A DNA stretch of 64,000 nt from CBDDHT01 sp965227905 (GCA_965227905.1 OZ245780.1:2604001-2668000), one strand, 5' to 3'; counted from the first letter of the stretch, positions 1 through 9,920 are shown. The notes: generated by a model not told the origin, from the letters alone. Numbers and translations: made by a program.

Positions 1-753
1 CTTCTTAGTCATGTACGAGCAATGGGAGAAGCGGCGACATTGATCTCGATGGCGGCTGAAGGCTATTCACTTGATGTATCGGGTGAGGTCACAATCACCG
101 CAACCGACCTTTTATCCGCCGCAATATTGCCAGCAATCCTCGCACCGCTACGGCAAAAATCCCCAGGAATTCGTGTGCAAATAGTTTCCTCTAACGACAC
201 ACAAGACCTGTTGCAGCGAGAAGCCGATATCGCCATTCGACATGTCCGACCAAAGCAATCGGAACTCACCGCCCGCTATGTCGGAGACTTCCGCGCAAAC
301 CTCTACGCCTCAAAAGATTATCTAAATCGGGCAGGGCGACCTCGCACGCCTCGCGAGGTGGCTGATCACGACTTTGTTGGGACTCCCGACCCGGTTCGGT
401 TGTTGGCGCCACTACAAAATCAAGGTGTTCCGCTACGGCAAGACAACTTCGTGATGACGTGCGATAGCGGCGTCGTTGTGTGGGAACTCTTGAAAGCTGG
501 CTATGGCATCTCAATGCTGCCGGAAATTCTTTGTGAGCCCGAGCCGAACCTGGAGAGGGTTCTTCCAAGCCTTCCCTCATTCGAATTTCCGATTTGGCTC
601 GTTGCCCATCGAGAATTGCAAACCAGCAAAAGGATCAGGATCGTATTTGATCATCTTGTCCGCGAATTGGGGACGGCTGCCCGGAAGGTCTGTTGTAAGC
701 CCAACGGCAAAGCCAGCAGTAACCATCAACTGAGAAAAGTTTGCCCTGACTGA
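1..753 (+). CDS. LysR-family transcriptional regulator (5' end outside window)
   Basis: The reading frame is open from base 1 (L-L-S-H-V-R-A before the first in-window Met at 22), so the gene begins upstream and the N-terminal winged-helix DNA-binding domain is missing here. What remains is the linker and the periplasmic-binding-protein-like effector domain: a strand/helix opening with SGEVTITATDLLSAAILPAI, then a typical second lobe (ASKDYLNRAGRP, GYGISMLPEIL). The frame ends with a polar tail of about 25 residues after the domain. It points towards the convergent aldehyde dehydrogenase; the effector cannot be told. Family call firm, target unknown. Confidence 0.85.
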   Translation, partial: LLSHVRAMGEAATLISMAAEGYSLDVSGEVTITATDLLSAAILPAILAPLRQKSPGIRVQIVSSNDTQDLLQREADIAIRHVRPKQSELTARYVGDFRANLYASKDYLNRAGRPRTPREVADHDFVGTPDPVRLLAPLQNQGVPLRQDNFVMTCDSGVVVWELLKAGYGISMLPEILCEPEPNLERVLPSLPSFEFPIWLVAHRELQTSKRIRIVFDHLVRELGTAARKVCCKPNGKASSNHQLRKVCPD

Positions 754-942
754 ATGGCAGAGGTGGGTCATAAGCCGTTATAGTCACTTAGATCATTGAC
801 GACTGTTTTCCGGTCGATAGCGGCCGATTATGCGTTGACCTTCCGCATGCGTGTCACCAGCGTTCGGCAGCTCCTGAGACCTGCAGCGTCTCAGGAGCGT
901 TAGAAGCTGCCGTAAACGGTCCGGTTCTCCTGGAGCGAGACC

Positions 943-2379
943 CTAAACGCCCATCTCGGTGACAAACTTGGTGCGCAGGAATGCGTCCAGGCCTTCGATG
1001 CCACCTTCCGATCCATAACCCGACTCATTTACGCCGCCGAACGGGGTTTCCGGTGTCGCCACCATCGGGTGGTTGACACCGACGAGACCGGTCTCCAATG
1101 CCTGTCCGATCTTGGCGGCTGTGCCGCCATCCGATGTGAATACATAGGACGCCAGCCCGAAGGGCAGGGAATTGGCGCGCTCGACGACCTCGTCGAAGGT
1201 GTTGAAATGGGTCATCGGCGCCACCGGACCGAAGGGCTCATCGATCATGATTCTGGCTTCATCCGGCACGTCCGAAAGCACCGTCGGGGCGTAGAAATAG
1301 CCCTGATTGCCGATCCTTTCGCCACCGGTGGTGATCGTTGCTCCGTTGTCGTGGGCATCCGAGACGAAATCTTCCATGATCGGTAAACGGCGCGCATCGA
1401 TCAGAGGGCCCATTTGGACGCCGTCCTCAAGTCCGTTTCCAACATTGAGTGCTTTCGCCCGTTCGGTGAATCCGTCGACAAAGGATTTGTAGACCTTGTC
1501 CTGGACAAAGAACCGTGTCGGCGAGATGCAGACCTGACCTGCATTACGGAATTTGAAACCTGCTGAAACGTCGAGTGCTTTCTCGATGTCTGCATCGTCG
1601 AACACGACAACCGGTGAATGGCCGCCCAGCTCCATCGTGCACCGCTTCATGGTGTCTGCGGCGAGTTTCTGCAGGTGCTTGCCCACCGGGATCGAACCCG
1701 TGAACGACATCTTTCGGGGGATCCACGATCCAAGAACATGGCGCGAGACATCGTCCGGAACGCCAAAAACGACATTGAGGACGCCCGGTGGCAACCCGGC
1801 GTCCTGGAAACAACGGGCAATGCCGATGGCGGTGCCGGGCGTTTCCTCGCTAGGCTTGATCAGCATCGAGCAGCCCGCCCCAAGCGCGCCCGCGACCTTT
1901 CTGATCACATTGGTGCCGGGGAAGTTCCAGGCAACGAAGGCACAGGCTGGACCGACCGGTTCCTTCATGACCATCTGACGGGTGCCGGGAACGCGCGCTG
2001 GAACGATGCGGCCGTAGGCCCGTTTGCCTTCTTCCGCATACCAACGCGTCGCCTCGATGACGAAGCCCATTTCGATCTTCGATTCGGCCAGCGGCTTGCC
2101 CATCTCCATGGTCAGGGTCTTGGCAATCTCGTCGGTCCGGTCCTCCATCAACCGGGCAGCCTTTTCCATGATGGCCTGGCGGGCGTGAGGCGTCATGTCA
2201 CGCCAGACTTTGAACCCTTCGGCGCTGGCGTTGAGAGCCTCGTCCAAATCGGACGCCGATGCGTGAGGGACATCCGTCAGCACATCTTCGGTCGCGGGGT
2301 TGATGAGCGGCTGGCTCTTGCCCTCGCTGCCCTGACACCAACGACCATTGATCAGCATTTCGATTTTTTCTGGATACAT
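943..2379 (-). CDS. NAD(P)-dependent aldehyde dehydrogenase (succinate/2-oxoglutarate-semialdehyde dehydrogenase type)
   Basis: Full-length (478 aa) aldehyde dehydrogenase superfamily enzyme that would oxidise an acyl semialdehyde to the acid. Visible hallmarks: the cofactor/Glu segment MELGGHSPVVVFDDADI, the catalytic Cys in NAGQVCISPTRFFV, and the C-terminal SPFGG-like motif ETPFGGVNESGYGSEGG. The pattern is that of the GabD/2-oxoglutarate-semialdehyde group rather than betaine or fatty aldehyde enzymes. The ATG at 2379 follows a purine-rich GAGAGGG. It lies downstream of and co-directional with the enolase-superfamily gene (222-bp gap). With the IlvD-type dehydratase and DapA-type lyase further along, the best guess is the last step of a pentonate-like route to 2-oxoglutarate. 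Exact substrate not determinable. Confidence 0.85.
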   Translation of the reverse strand: MYPEKIEMLINGRWCQGSEGKSQPLINPATEDVLTDVPHASASDLDEALNASAEGFKVWRDMTPHARQAIMEKAARLMEDRTDEIAKTLTMEMGKPLAESKIEMGFVIEATRWYAEEGKRAYGRIVPARVPGTRQMVMKEPVGPACAFVAWNFPGTNVIRKVAGALGAGCSMLIKPSEETPGTAIGIARCFQDAGLPPGVLNVVFGVPDDVSRHVLGSWIPRKMSFTGSIPVGKHLQKLAADTMKRCTMELGGHSPVVVFDDADIEKALDVSAGFKFRNAGQVCISPTRFFVQDKVYKSFVDGFTERAKALNVGNGLEDGVQMGPLIDARRLPIMEDFVSDAHDNGATITTGGERIGNQGYFYAPTVLSDVPDEARIMIDEPFGPVAPMTHFNTFDEVVERANSLPFGLASYVFTSDGGTAAKIGQALETGLVGVNHPMVATPETPFGGVNESGYGSEGGIEGLDAFLRTKFVTEMGV

Positions 2380-2601
2380 GGGTCCCTCTCTCGTTCACCG
2401 AGATGCGTGCGATAGAAATTGAGAATGTGTCTTAGCCGGTAAGGATGCCGACGGTAAAGGCGATGGCGTGGTTGGATTTAAGCGAGGAGATCAATCTGTT
2501 GCAAACATTGCCTGGTCGATGGTGCTGCCGATAGTCGCACTTTGCAGACCAGCAATTGCCAGCAGCGCGTGAGCGGTGTTGGTCAAACTCGCCGGATCGG
2601 T

Positions 2602-3702
2602 TCAACCCTCATAGAGGGTCGACCTGATCATGTCTTCGTCCCACTCAAGCCCGACACCAGGAACTGTTGGAATGTGAAGCCGGCTATCCTTGATCTTGTA
2701 TGGCTTCTGCAGGATCGGGTCGGCCCAATTCTGCCACTCCAGCCAATGCGCCGTTTCGGTTACGCGCATGACCTGTGCGCCGACTTCTGGATAGAGATGG
2801 GTCGACATCGGGACACCGGCTGCACCGGCAATGCCCGCCGCTCTAAGCCAACCTGTTACCCCGCCAATGCGCATGAAGTCCGGCATGACGAAGTCGCAGG
2901 CCTTCATGCTGAGCGCCTTGTGCATATCTCGCGGACCGTAAAAATTCTCGCCAATTTGCAGCGGCGTCTTCAGCTCGCGGGCGAGTTGCGCAAAACCGTC
3001 GAAATTGTCGTAGAGGATCGGTTCTTCGATCCACTCCAACCCAAGGTCGTCAATCATCAGACATCGTCTGAGAGCACCGGCGAGGTCCAGGCCCTGGTTG
3101 AAATCGACCATCAAAGCCACATCGTCACCGACCGCGCGGCGCACCGCATCGATGGTGGCAAGATCATCCCGGGGATCTTCGCGGCCCAACCGCAGTTTAA
3201 GGCCGGCAAAGTCTCCTTCTTCGCGAAGCTCAATCGCCTCTTCGGCAACGGCCTGCGGTTCCTTCAGCCATAGCCCGTTGCTGTTGTAGGATTTGACCGA
3301 ACCAACGGATCCTCCAAGCAAGACACACAATGGCATTGCCGCAGCTTTCGCGACCGCATCCCATGCGGCCATATCGAGCCCTGAGACCGCAATCATGGAA
3401 AGGCCTTCATAGCCGACGAAATGCAAGGACTTCCGAGCCGCCTCATAAAGATCCGTCGGCGCGACCCGCTGTCCCTTCAACTCTTCGCTCAGGTCCTGAA
3501 TGGCAGGCAGAAGATAGCGAATGGATTTCACGAGATAGGGTTCGAGGTAGGACCGGCCGACAACGCCTTCCTCGGTCTTGAGGTCAATCAGGATCAACGG
3601 CCAATCCGTGATTGTTGCGATGCGCGCGACGACCGGGCGCTCAAGCTTCAGAACCACGGCGCGCGTTTCAATGCTGTGCAAGGTGAGCTTTTCGAAAGGC
3701 AT
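2602..3702 (-). CDS. Mandelate racemase/muconate lactonizing enzyme family (enolase superfamily) acid-sugar dehydratase or racemase
   Basis: Starting at ATG 3702 the protein is 366 aa with capping and TIM-barrel domains. The active-site set matches the mandelate racemase subgroup at a constant offset of +5: K169-x-R171, Mg ligands D200 (VDFNQ), E226 (WIEEP) and E252 (GEN), and the His/Asp dyad D275 (MPDF) and H302 (STHLYPE). The second barrel-strand-2 base is Arg where mandelate racemase has Lys166, so the exact reaction may differ. A longer frame begins at TTG 3738 but gives 12 unconvincing extra residues. Members of this subgroup usually dehydrate or epimerise sugar acids, which fits the surrounding catabolic genes. 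Confidence 0.85.
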   Translation of the reverse strand: MPFEKLTLHSIETRAVVLKLERPVVARIATITDWPLILIDLKTEEGVVGRSYLEPYLVKSIRYLLPAIQDLSEELKGQRVAPTDLYEAARKSLHFVGYEGLSMIAVSGLDMAAWDAVAKAAAMPLCVLLGGSVGSVKSYNSNGLWLKEPQAVAEEAIELREEGDFAGLKLRLGREDPRDDLATIDAVRRAVGDDVALMVDFNQGLDLAGALRRCLMIDDLGLEWIEEPILYDNFDGFAQLARELKTPLQIGENFYGPRDMHKALSMKACDFVMPDFMRIGGVTGWLRAAGIAGAAGVPMSTHLYPEVGAQVMRVTETAHWLEWQNWADPILQKPYKIKDSRLHIPTVPGVGLEWDEDMIRSTLYEG

Positions 3703-4041
3703 AGTGAGGGTCCCCGTGGGAAAAATCGTGCCGGCCAAGTATTGCGTTGTGCTGGATTTGGGTAAAGCGTGACTGTCGCGATGACTCAGGGCAGGTCAGG
3801 GTCGACAACGGATATCGTGCAGCGCGAAAGCATCGAGGAATTCCGCCATCAATGTTCACCGAATGCTGATGTATCGTGATTGGCGATAGAGAATGCTGAG
3901 GCCGCAATATGTCGCAACTCGATGCGCTCTGTTTTCTGATTGAGTACCGATCTTTCTGAGCTGTGCGCCGCGGGTTGCTCAGGCGAACGCTTTGACGGCT
4001 GGTGCGTCTGAGGATCAAACAGGCACGCGAAAGGTCCTTCC
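3703..4041. other. Divergent intergenic region
   Basis: 339 bases between the enolase-superfamily gene (leftward) and the DUF3179 gene (rightward). It must hold both promoters, but I see no convincing -35/-10 pair, no strong hairpin and no plausible small gene. Short frames here lack ribosome sites and protein-like composition. Confidence 0.4.
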
Positions 4042-5427
4042 ATGGCATCGGCAATTGGCTCCAAATCCCGCTTCTTCTTGATTGCGCCGCTGGTGGCGCT
4101 TTCGCTGTTCTGGTTCGACACTCTGCGGGCCCAGGAGGCGGCGCCGCTGCCGGACTATGTGATCAAGAAATTCGGTAAACCGCCAGCCATACCGGAAGGC
4201 CCGCTGTCCAAAGAGTTGCAGTCCTCTGTGAAGGTCGCCTTTATCGACAGTATGAAGCATTCCACGTGGGGGAGGGATCAGACGATCGCTCTCGCCGAAA
4301 TTGCCGAGTCAAAAGATCCTCGGATTGTCTGGATTATCAGCGATATGTTGCGTTTCATCAATCAACGCAGTGTCCAGGCCGTACTCGCCAATGCTGCCGC
4401 GAAGCTGTTGGGTGTCGAGCCGCCACTCAGAAATCATTGGGGGTTCGTAACCGATCAGCTGATTGCATGGAACATTCCGGCACCTCCTGATTATCTGCAG
4501 GCAAAGCGCGCCATTTTCACGAGTTTTGTGCCTGGTTGGGACAAGATCTTCGTTGAAGGCAATATCGACTGGAGGCACGTGTCATGGGGCGGTGTGCCGA
4601 TCGACGATCGCAAGTACGATACGACGGACGAACCGTGCAATTGCATTCCCGCAGCGGACAACCCCGAAGTCAGCAGTGCGAAAGACGCCAAGTGGCTCAA
4701 AGACGAGGATATCGTTTTTGGTATCGGGATAAACGGTGAGTATCGGGCTTATCCGCGTCGCATTATGGAAGTGCGCGAGATGGTCAACGACACGTTGGGC
4801 GGACGGCATCTTGGAATACCCTATTGCACCTTGTGCGGTGCGGCGCAGGCCTATTTCACCGATCAGCTGCCAGAGGGAATTGAACGGCCGATACTACGCA
4901 CGTCCGGACTGCTCATCCGGTCCAACAAAGTGATGTTCGATATCACGACATTCTCGGTGTTCGATACGTTTCTCGGCAAAGCGGTGACCGGGCCGCTTGC
5001 GAAGAAGAAACTGCAACTGAAGCAAGCCAGTGTCGTGACGACGGACTGGGGGACGTGGAAGAAGGCTCACCCTGAGACAACCGTGCTGGTCGAAGAGCTG
5101 GCGCTTGGTCGCGATTTCGATTTTCGCAATACCCGTGATGCCAAGGGTCCGATCTTTCCGGTCGGTGATGTCGATCCACGTTTGCCGGTTCACGAAGACA
5201 TCATTGGCGTGATCACGGCGTCGGGCAAGCCGGTGGCGTTTCAGCGAAGCAAGGCATTTGTGGCATTGAAAAAGGGCGATGCGATCGCCTTCGAAAATGT
5301 CCGCCTGCAGCTTGATGCTGGCGGCATAAGAGCTGTCGATGCAGACGGTTCTGATCTTGGAAGCCATCAGGCATTCTGGTTTGCCTGGTCGCAGTTCCAT
5401 CCTCGAACTGCGCTCTGGCCTGGCTAA
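4042..5427 (+). CDS. DUF3179 domain-containing exported protein
   Basis: 461 aa with an N-terminal membrane/signal segment (FFLIAPLVALSLFWFDTLRAQ) and the DUF3179 core. Recognisable DUF3179 pieces are VFGIGINGEYRAYPRRIMEV, a VNDTLGGRHLGIPYCTLCGA segment with the conserved Cys pair, and FDITTFSVFDTFLGKAVTGP. The family is common in marine and soil bacteria and archaea and has no established biochemical role. The CxxC-like YCTLC and nearby CNC could bind a metal or heme-like group, but this is speculation. It stands alone between divergent and co-directional catabolic genes. Start chosen at the first ATG, after GAAAGG. Confidence 0.8.
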   Translation: MASAIGSKSRFFLIAPLVALSLFWFDTLRAQEAAPLPDYVIKKFGKPPAIPEGPLSKELQSSVKVAFIDSMKHSTWGRDQTIALAEIAESKDPRIVWIISDMLRFINQRSVQAVLANAAAKLLGVEPPLRNHWGFVTDQLIAWNIPAPPDYLQAKRAIFTSFVPGWDKIFVEGNIDWRHVSWGGVPIDDRKYDTTDEPCNCIPAADNPEVSSAKDAKWLKDEDIVFGIGINGEYRAYPRRIMEVREMVNDTLGGRHLGIPYCTLCGAAQAYFTDQLPEGIERPILRTSGLLIRSNKVMFDITTFSVFDTFLGKAVTGPLAKKKLQLKQASVVTTDWGTWKKAHPETTVLVEELALGRDFDFRNTRDAKGPIFPVGDVDPRLPVHEDIIGVITASGKPVAFQRSKAFVALKKGDAIAFENVRLQLDAGGIRAVDADGSDLGSHQAFWFAWSQFHPRTALWPG

Positions 5428-5456
5428 GGCGACTTTCGGCATCCGAACCTCCCGCC

Positions 5457-5512
5457 GGCCGTGAACTTGTGAATGGCATGCGATTCGCTCTGTCATTTAT
5501 CAGTTCACGGCC
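5457..5512. repeat. 10-bp perfect inverted repeat between DUF3179 and universal stress genes
   Basis: GGCCGTGAAC at 5457-5466 is the exact reverse complement of GTTCACGGCC at 5503-5512, with a 36-base loop. No T-run follows on the + strand, so it is not a classic terminator. It could be a looped operator or an mRNA structure in front of the downstream gene. A TATTAT that could be a -10 lies at 5525-5530. Confidence 0.5.
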
Positions 5513-5557
5513 AAAACGCTCCGTGTATTATGAGCGCGTCAAATGGGAGGGAGTCGG

Positions 5558-6397
5558 ATGAAATCGATCCTGGTTCCGCTTGAGGACGAGACCTCAGAAG
5601 CACAGCTCGAAACGGCTTTGTTGGCCGCGCAAATCTTCGGCAGTCATATGGACGGCCTGGCGCCGCGATCCGTTACGGAAGTCTATTTCTATGGCGAAGG
5701 CCTGTCGCCAGCGGCCCTGGAGCAATGGGACCAGGAAGAAGACAGCCGCGTCACCCGTGCGGAAACCGCTTTTCGCGAATTCGTCGAAAAACGCGATGTT
5801 CCGTGGGGAGACCCCAATCCTCCATCCGATGCACCGACGGCAGGGTGGATCGGCGATGTCTCACGTGGCGATGCCATCGTCGGTCAGCTTGCGCGTCTGT
5901 ATGATCTAACGGTACTGGCCCATCCGATCTCCAACGTATCGGCGCGGCGCTATATCCTTCTGGAGACGGTGCTGTTCGAAAGCGGCCGACCGATCATGGT
6001 CGGACCGGCCGAAACACCTAAGAGCCTTGGAAAGTCCATCGTCATTGCCTGGAACGGCAGCACGGAAAGTGCCCGTGCCCTCGCATTTGCATCGCCATTT
6101 CTCCATAAGGCCGATGCGGTTCACGTCTTGACGGTCGAGGGCGGCATGGTCGCTGGTCCCGACGGAAGCCAGGTCCAGGCATCGCTGCAGCGATCGGGTA
6201 TCGCGGCACAAGTCCATATGGTCGAACAGGCGGGGCGCTCAACCGGAGAGGCCATCCTAGAAGAGAGCGCAAAACTCGGAGCAGATCTTCTGGTCAAGGG
6301 CGCCTACACCCATAGCCGTTTGCGTCAGATGATCTTCGGCGGTGCCACAAGCCATATCCTGAGCGAGGCGCAGGTGCCGGTTCTGATGGCGCACTAG
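5558..6397 (+). CDS. Universal stress protein (UspA family, tandem domain)
   Basis: 279 aa from ATG 5558, preceded at good spacing by GGGAGGGAG. An in-frame ATG at 5543 lies inside that ribosome site and is unlikely. Two Usp-like halves are visible: MKSILVPLEDETSEAQLETA at the N terminus and KSIVIAWNGSTESARALAFA in the second half. The C-terminal half keeps the nucleotide-binding signature GAYTHSRLRQMIFGGATSHI (the GxxxxSxxxxxxxGSxS-type loop). It probably binds ATP and acts in stress adaptation; partner unknown. Confidence 0.85.
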   Translation: MKSILVPLEDETSEAQLETALLAAQIFGSHMDGLAPRSVTEVYFYGEGLSPAALEQWDQEEDSRVTRAETAFREFVEKRDVPWGDPNPPSDAPTAGWIGDVSRGDAIVGQLARLYDLTVLAHPISNVSARRYILLETVLFESGRPIMVGPAETPKSLGKSIVIAWNGSTESARALAFASPFLHKADAVHVLTVEGGMVAGPDGSQVQASLQRSGIAAQVHMVEQAGRSTGEAILEESAKLGADLLVKGAYTHSRLRQMIFGGATSHILSEAQVPVLMAH

Positions 6398-6426
6398 AGC
6401 AACTTTGAATCGATCAAGGTGCCTCG

Positions 6427-7650
6427 TTAGAGCGTCACGAAGAATTTGATGATCACCGCATTGGCCAGGTCGACGAAAAAGGCCGAGACCAGCGGTAGGA
6501 TGATGAAGGCGAGGGGCGCCGGCCCGTAGCGCTTGGTCACTGACGACATGTTGGCGATGGCCGTTGGCGTGGCACCCAGGGTGAACCCGGCAAATCCGGC
6601 ACTGAGAACAGCGGCTGTATAATCCGAACCCATCACTCTGAAAAAGATGAACAGGATGAAGGCCGCCGCGGCGACAACCTGCAGTGCCAGCACGGCGAGC
6701 AACGGTCCGCCGAAACCGGCAAGCGACCACAGTTGCATGCTCATCAGCGACATGGCGAGAAAGATCGAAAGGCAATAGTCGGACACGACCGCCATGGCCT
6801 TTGTGCGGGCGGGCCAGGGCAGGCTTGGAAACAGGTGCGGGATCGTATTCGACATGACGATCGCAACCAGCAGGCAAGGCACGAAAAGTGGAAGCTTAAG
6901 TCCGGCTTCAGCGATTGCCTCGTTGGCGATGTATCCGAGGATCACCGCAATATGCGCTGCGAGAAGTGTTCGCATAAGGCTGATATGGTCGACGCGTCCA
7001 TCATGTTGTTCGTCAGTTTCATGGGGTAAGCCGACAATCATGCCGTCTTCGCTTGTGGCTTCCAGCTTGCCGCGATCGATCAGGAATTTTGCGATCGGAC
7101 CGCCAATCAGTGCGGCGCAGACCAGGCCGAGTGTTGCGGCCGCTATGCCGATCTCGTTGGCGGCCTCGAAGCCGGATGTCTCGGCAACGGTCGGTCCCCA
7201 GGCAATCGCCGTGCCGTGTCCGCCGATCAAAGAGGCCGATCCGAGCAGCACACCAACCGGCTTGGGAAGATCGAAAAGAACGGTTCCAAGGAGGCCGACA
7301 CCGTTTTGGAGGATGATGAATCCCGCCGTCATCACCAGCAGGAGACCCAGCATCCGGCCACCGGCGATAAGATCGGAGAAACGGGCATTAAGGCCGATCG
7401 TCGCAAAGAAGATGACCAGGAGCGTGTCCCGCGTGGCGAGTTCGAATTTGATCTCGATGTTGAGCCAGCTATAGGCAGCCCATGTGGCAAGAGCCATGGC
7501 GAGGCCGCCCGAAACGGGCTCGGGGATATTATAGTTTCTGAGGAACGCGACCTGACGTGTCAGGAACGCGCCTAGAAAGAAGACGATGATCCCCATCGTT
7601 AACGCAAGGAAATCGGGGACCTCCAAGACTTTCATTGCATCGTTCGCCAC
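6427..7650 (-). CDS. gltS: Sodium/glutamate symporter (GltS family)
   Basis: 407-aa polytopic inner-membrane protein with the GltS pattern: N-terminal TM segments (LALTMGIIVFFLGAFLTRQV), a first half with YNIPEPVSGGLAMAL and GGHGTAIAWGP, and a second half with GFTLGATPTAIANM. The two glycine-rich reentrant loops are the family's substrate/Na+ motifs. The start is GTG 7650 with AGGGG seven bases upstream; an ATG at 7635 is the alternative. The gene converges with the universal stress gene (29 bases between stops). GltS carriers usually move L-glutamate, but related acids are possible here. Confidence 0.88.
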   Translation of the reverse strand: MANDAMKVLEVPDFLALTMGIIVFFLGAFLTRQVAFLRNYNIPEPVSGGLAMALATWAAYSWLNIEIKFELATRDTLLVIFFATIGLNARFSDLIAGGRMLGLLLVMTAGFIILQNGVGLLGTVLFDLPKPVGVLLGSASLIGGHGTAIAWGPTVAETSGFEAANEIGIAAATLGLVCAALIGGPIAKFLIDRGKLEATSEDGMIVGLPHETDEQHDGRVDHISLMRTLLAAHIAVILGYIANEAIAEAGLKLPLFVPCLLVAIVMSNTIPHLFPSLPWPARTKAMAVVSDYCLSIFLAMSLMSMQLWSLAGFGGPLLAVLALQVVAAAAFILFIFFRVMGSDYTAAVLSAGFAGFTLGATPTAIANMSSVTKRYGPAPLAFIILPLVSAFFVDLANAVIIKFFVTL

Positions 7651-7855
7651 AGCGCACCCCTGACGTTTACCGTGTGCATTATCCCTAACCCGTTGAGGGA
7701 GTTGGCAGTAGGCAAGTGCTCATCATAGACCAATATGGGGCTTTGTATTGCGGCGCACTGCAAAGCCTCGATCGTCTCACAGGACGGAACAGTCGTTTCG
7801 GCGTCTCGTCTCAAAGCGATAGCAGTCGGAATGCCATAGTCAAAGAGGTCAAATG

Positions 7856-8170
7856 ATGATTAGCAAAATTGCCATCCGTGTCAGTCTTGCCGCAGCTCTT
7901 GTTGGTTTCCTTGGCACGCCCAGCCATGCAGCCGACGTCAACTGGGCCAAATATATGACCCTGGCTGCAAATGCATCGGCCATCGCATCTGCACTGGCTC
8001 TTGTCGACGGTTGCTCAAAGCCACTAGTCGTCACCGAGACGAAAGAGGGTGACACGCTTCGACTGCAGTTCGATTGCAAGGCAAGTGAAGACGAAGAAGC
8101 CAGCTCGATCGTCATATTCGATGTTTTCGGTGATACGGTTTTGCCGAGCCGGTTCGAATTCGCCGGCTAA
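7856..8170 (+). CDS. Small exported protein of unknown function
   Basis: About 104 aa with a clear signal peptide (ISKIAIRVSLAAALVGFLG, cleavage near THPSHA-A-type PSHA|AD). The mature part of roughly 75 aa has two cysteines (DGCSKP and QFDCKA), likely a disulfide, and an acidic stretch KASEDEEASS. Two adjacent ATGs (7853 and 7856) are usable; the second sits better behind AGAGG. I do not recognise a family. It converges with the IlvD/Edd dehydratase (16 bases between stops). Confidence 0.6.
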   Translation: MISKIAIRVSLAAALVGFLGTPSHAADVNWAKYMTLAANASAIASALALVDGCSKPLVVTETKEGDTLRLQFDCKASEDEEASSIVIFDVFGDTVLPSRFEFAG

Positions 8171-8186
8171 AGCAGCCTGGAATCGA

Positions 8187-9920
8187 TCAGCCGAGCGGCG
8201 TTTTCCCTGTCATTTCGGGGCGTAGAAAGCCGAAGTCGCACCCCTTGTCGGCTTGCAGGACGTTCTCCAGGAACAGCTTTTTGTATCCCCTGTCCCTATT
8301 GGGGTGAGATGGTGGCACGAACGCCTTGCGTCGTTCCGCGAGAATGTCATCGGCAACCTCGAGCGTAAGCGAACGGTTCGGGACATCCAGAGCGATCATG
8401 TCTCCTGTCCGGACGAGAGCAAGCGGTCCGCCCTCGGCACATTCGGGTGTGATGTGGAGAATGATTGTACCGCTTGCTGTACCGCTCATCCGCGCATCGG
8501 ACAGACGTACCATGTCTTTGACGCCCTGTTCGGCCAGCTTGCGTGGGATCGGCGTGTAACCGGCTTCGGGCATGCCCGGTGCCCCTTTGGGGCCGGCATT
8601 TTGCAGAACGATGACATCGTCCTTCGTTACATCGAGATCGGGGTCGTCGATGCGCCTGCCGAGATCGGCCACCGACTCGAAGACGACGGCGCGACCGCGA
8701 TGAACCATCAGATCGGGACTGGCGGCAGACTGCTTGATGATGGCACCGCCCGGCGCAAGGTTTCCGCGCAGGACGGCCATGCCGCCCTCGGCACTGAGTG
8801 GCGCCGATCTTGGTGAGACAATCGACTGTTGCCACGTGCCGGCGTCGGTGTCGTTCAGTTCCTCGCCGAGCGTCCGCCCCGTAACGGTCAGGCAGTCGAG
8901 ATTGAGGAATGGCGTCAGCTCGCGCAGGACGGTGGCCAGGCCGCCGGCTGCATGCAGATCTTCCATGTAGTTGGCGCCAGACGGCTTTAGATCCACGAGG
9001 ACGGGAACGGAGCGGCCGAGACGGTCGAATGCGTCCAGGTCGAGTGTCAACCCGCAACGGCCGGCAATTGCCGTCAGATGGATGATCCCGTTCGTCGATC
9101 CGCCGATCGCCAGTAGCACGGTCAGCGCATTCTCGAATGCCTTCGCCGTCATGATTTTGTCGGGTGTCAGATTGTTCGCCGCCGCAGCGACGGTGAGCGT
9201 TCCCGTCAGCTCCGCAATCCTGCGACGGTCCGCAGAGACCGCTGGTGCCGTAGCACCACCCGGGACCATCATCCCCAACGCCTCCGTTACCATCGCCATG
9301 GTCGATGCGGTGCCCATCACGCCGCATGTTCCGCCGCCTGGGACGAGCTGTTCGCCGACGTCGTGGATTTCCTGGTCATTGATCTCGCCGGCACGGTACC
9401 GCGCCCAGAACCGGCGACAGTCGGTGCAGGCGCCGACGCGCTCTCCGCGATGACTGCCGGTCAGCATCGGGCCGGTCACAAGCTGGATCGCGGGGATGCC
9501 GGCGCTCGCAGCGCCCATCAGCTGCGCGGGAACCGTCTTGTCGCATCCGCCGATCAGGACAACAGCATCCATAGGCTGCGCCCGGACCATCTCTTCGGTG
9601 TCCATCGACATCAGGTTTCTGACAAACATGCTGGTCGGATATGAGAAGGACTCATGCATGGAGATCGTCGGAAACGGGATGGGCAACGCTCCGGCCAGCA
9701 TGACGCCGCGCTTCACCGCTTCGATGAGATCGGGCATGTTTGCGTGGCAGGCATTATAGCCGCTTCCGGTATCCGCGATGCCGATGATCGGTCGTCCAAG
9801 GGCGTCTTCGCTGTAGCCCATGCCCTTGATGAAGGCCTTACGAAGAAACTCCGCGAATGCGTCGTCCCCATAGGTCGTCAGACCCTTTCTCATCCCTCGT
9901 CTCTCGTCGCGTTGCGTCAT
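8187..9920 (-). CDS. IlvD/Edd-family dehydratase (sugar-acid or dihydroxy-acid dehydratase)
   Basis: 577 aa, normal length for the family. Three Fe-S cysteines are visible in context: C58 (GYNACHANMP), C126 (GGCDKTVPAQ) and C199 (GGGTCGVMGTA). The enzyme would dehydrate a 2,3-dihydroxy acid to a 2-keto-3-deoxy acid. Sitting divergent from a TctC transporter operon with a DapA-type lyase and UxaA-type dehydratase, it is more likely an arabonate/xylonate-like sugar-acid dehydratase than the biosynthetic IlvD. This assignment is by context. ATG 9920 is used; Met10 is an alternative start. Confidence 0.85.
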   Translation of the reverse strand: MTQRDERRGMRKGLTTYGDDAFAEFLRKAFIKGMGYSEDALGRPIIGIADTGSGYNACHANMPDLIEAVKRGVMLAGALPIPFPTISMHESFSYPTSMFVRNLMSMDTEEMVRAQPMDAVVLIGGCDKTVPAQLMGAASAGIPAIQLVTGPMLTGSHRGERVGACTDCRRFWARYRAGEINDQEIHDVGEQLVPGGGTCGVMGTASTMAMVTEALGMMVPGGATAPAVSADRRRIAELTGTLTVAAAANNLTPDKIMTAKAFENALTVLLAIGGSTNGIIHLTAIAGRCGLTLDLDAFDRLGRSVPVLVDLKPSGANYMEDLHAAGGLATVLRELTPFLNLDCLTVTGRTLGEELNDTDAGTWQQSIVSPRSAPLSAEGGMAVLRGNLAPGGAIIKQSAASPDLMVHRGRAVVFESVADLGRRIDDPDLDVTKDDVIVLQNAGPKGAPGMPEAGYTPIPRKLAEQGVKDMVRLSDARMSGTASGTIILHITPECAEGGPLALVRTGDMIALDVPNRSLTLEVADDILAERRKAFVPPSHPNRDRGYKKLFLENVLQADKGCDFGFLRPEMTGKTPLG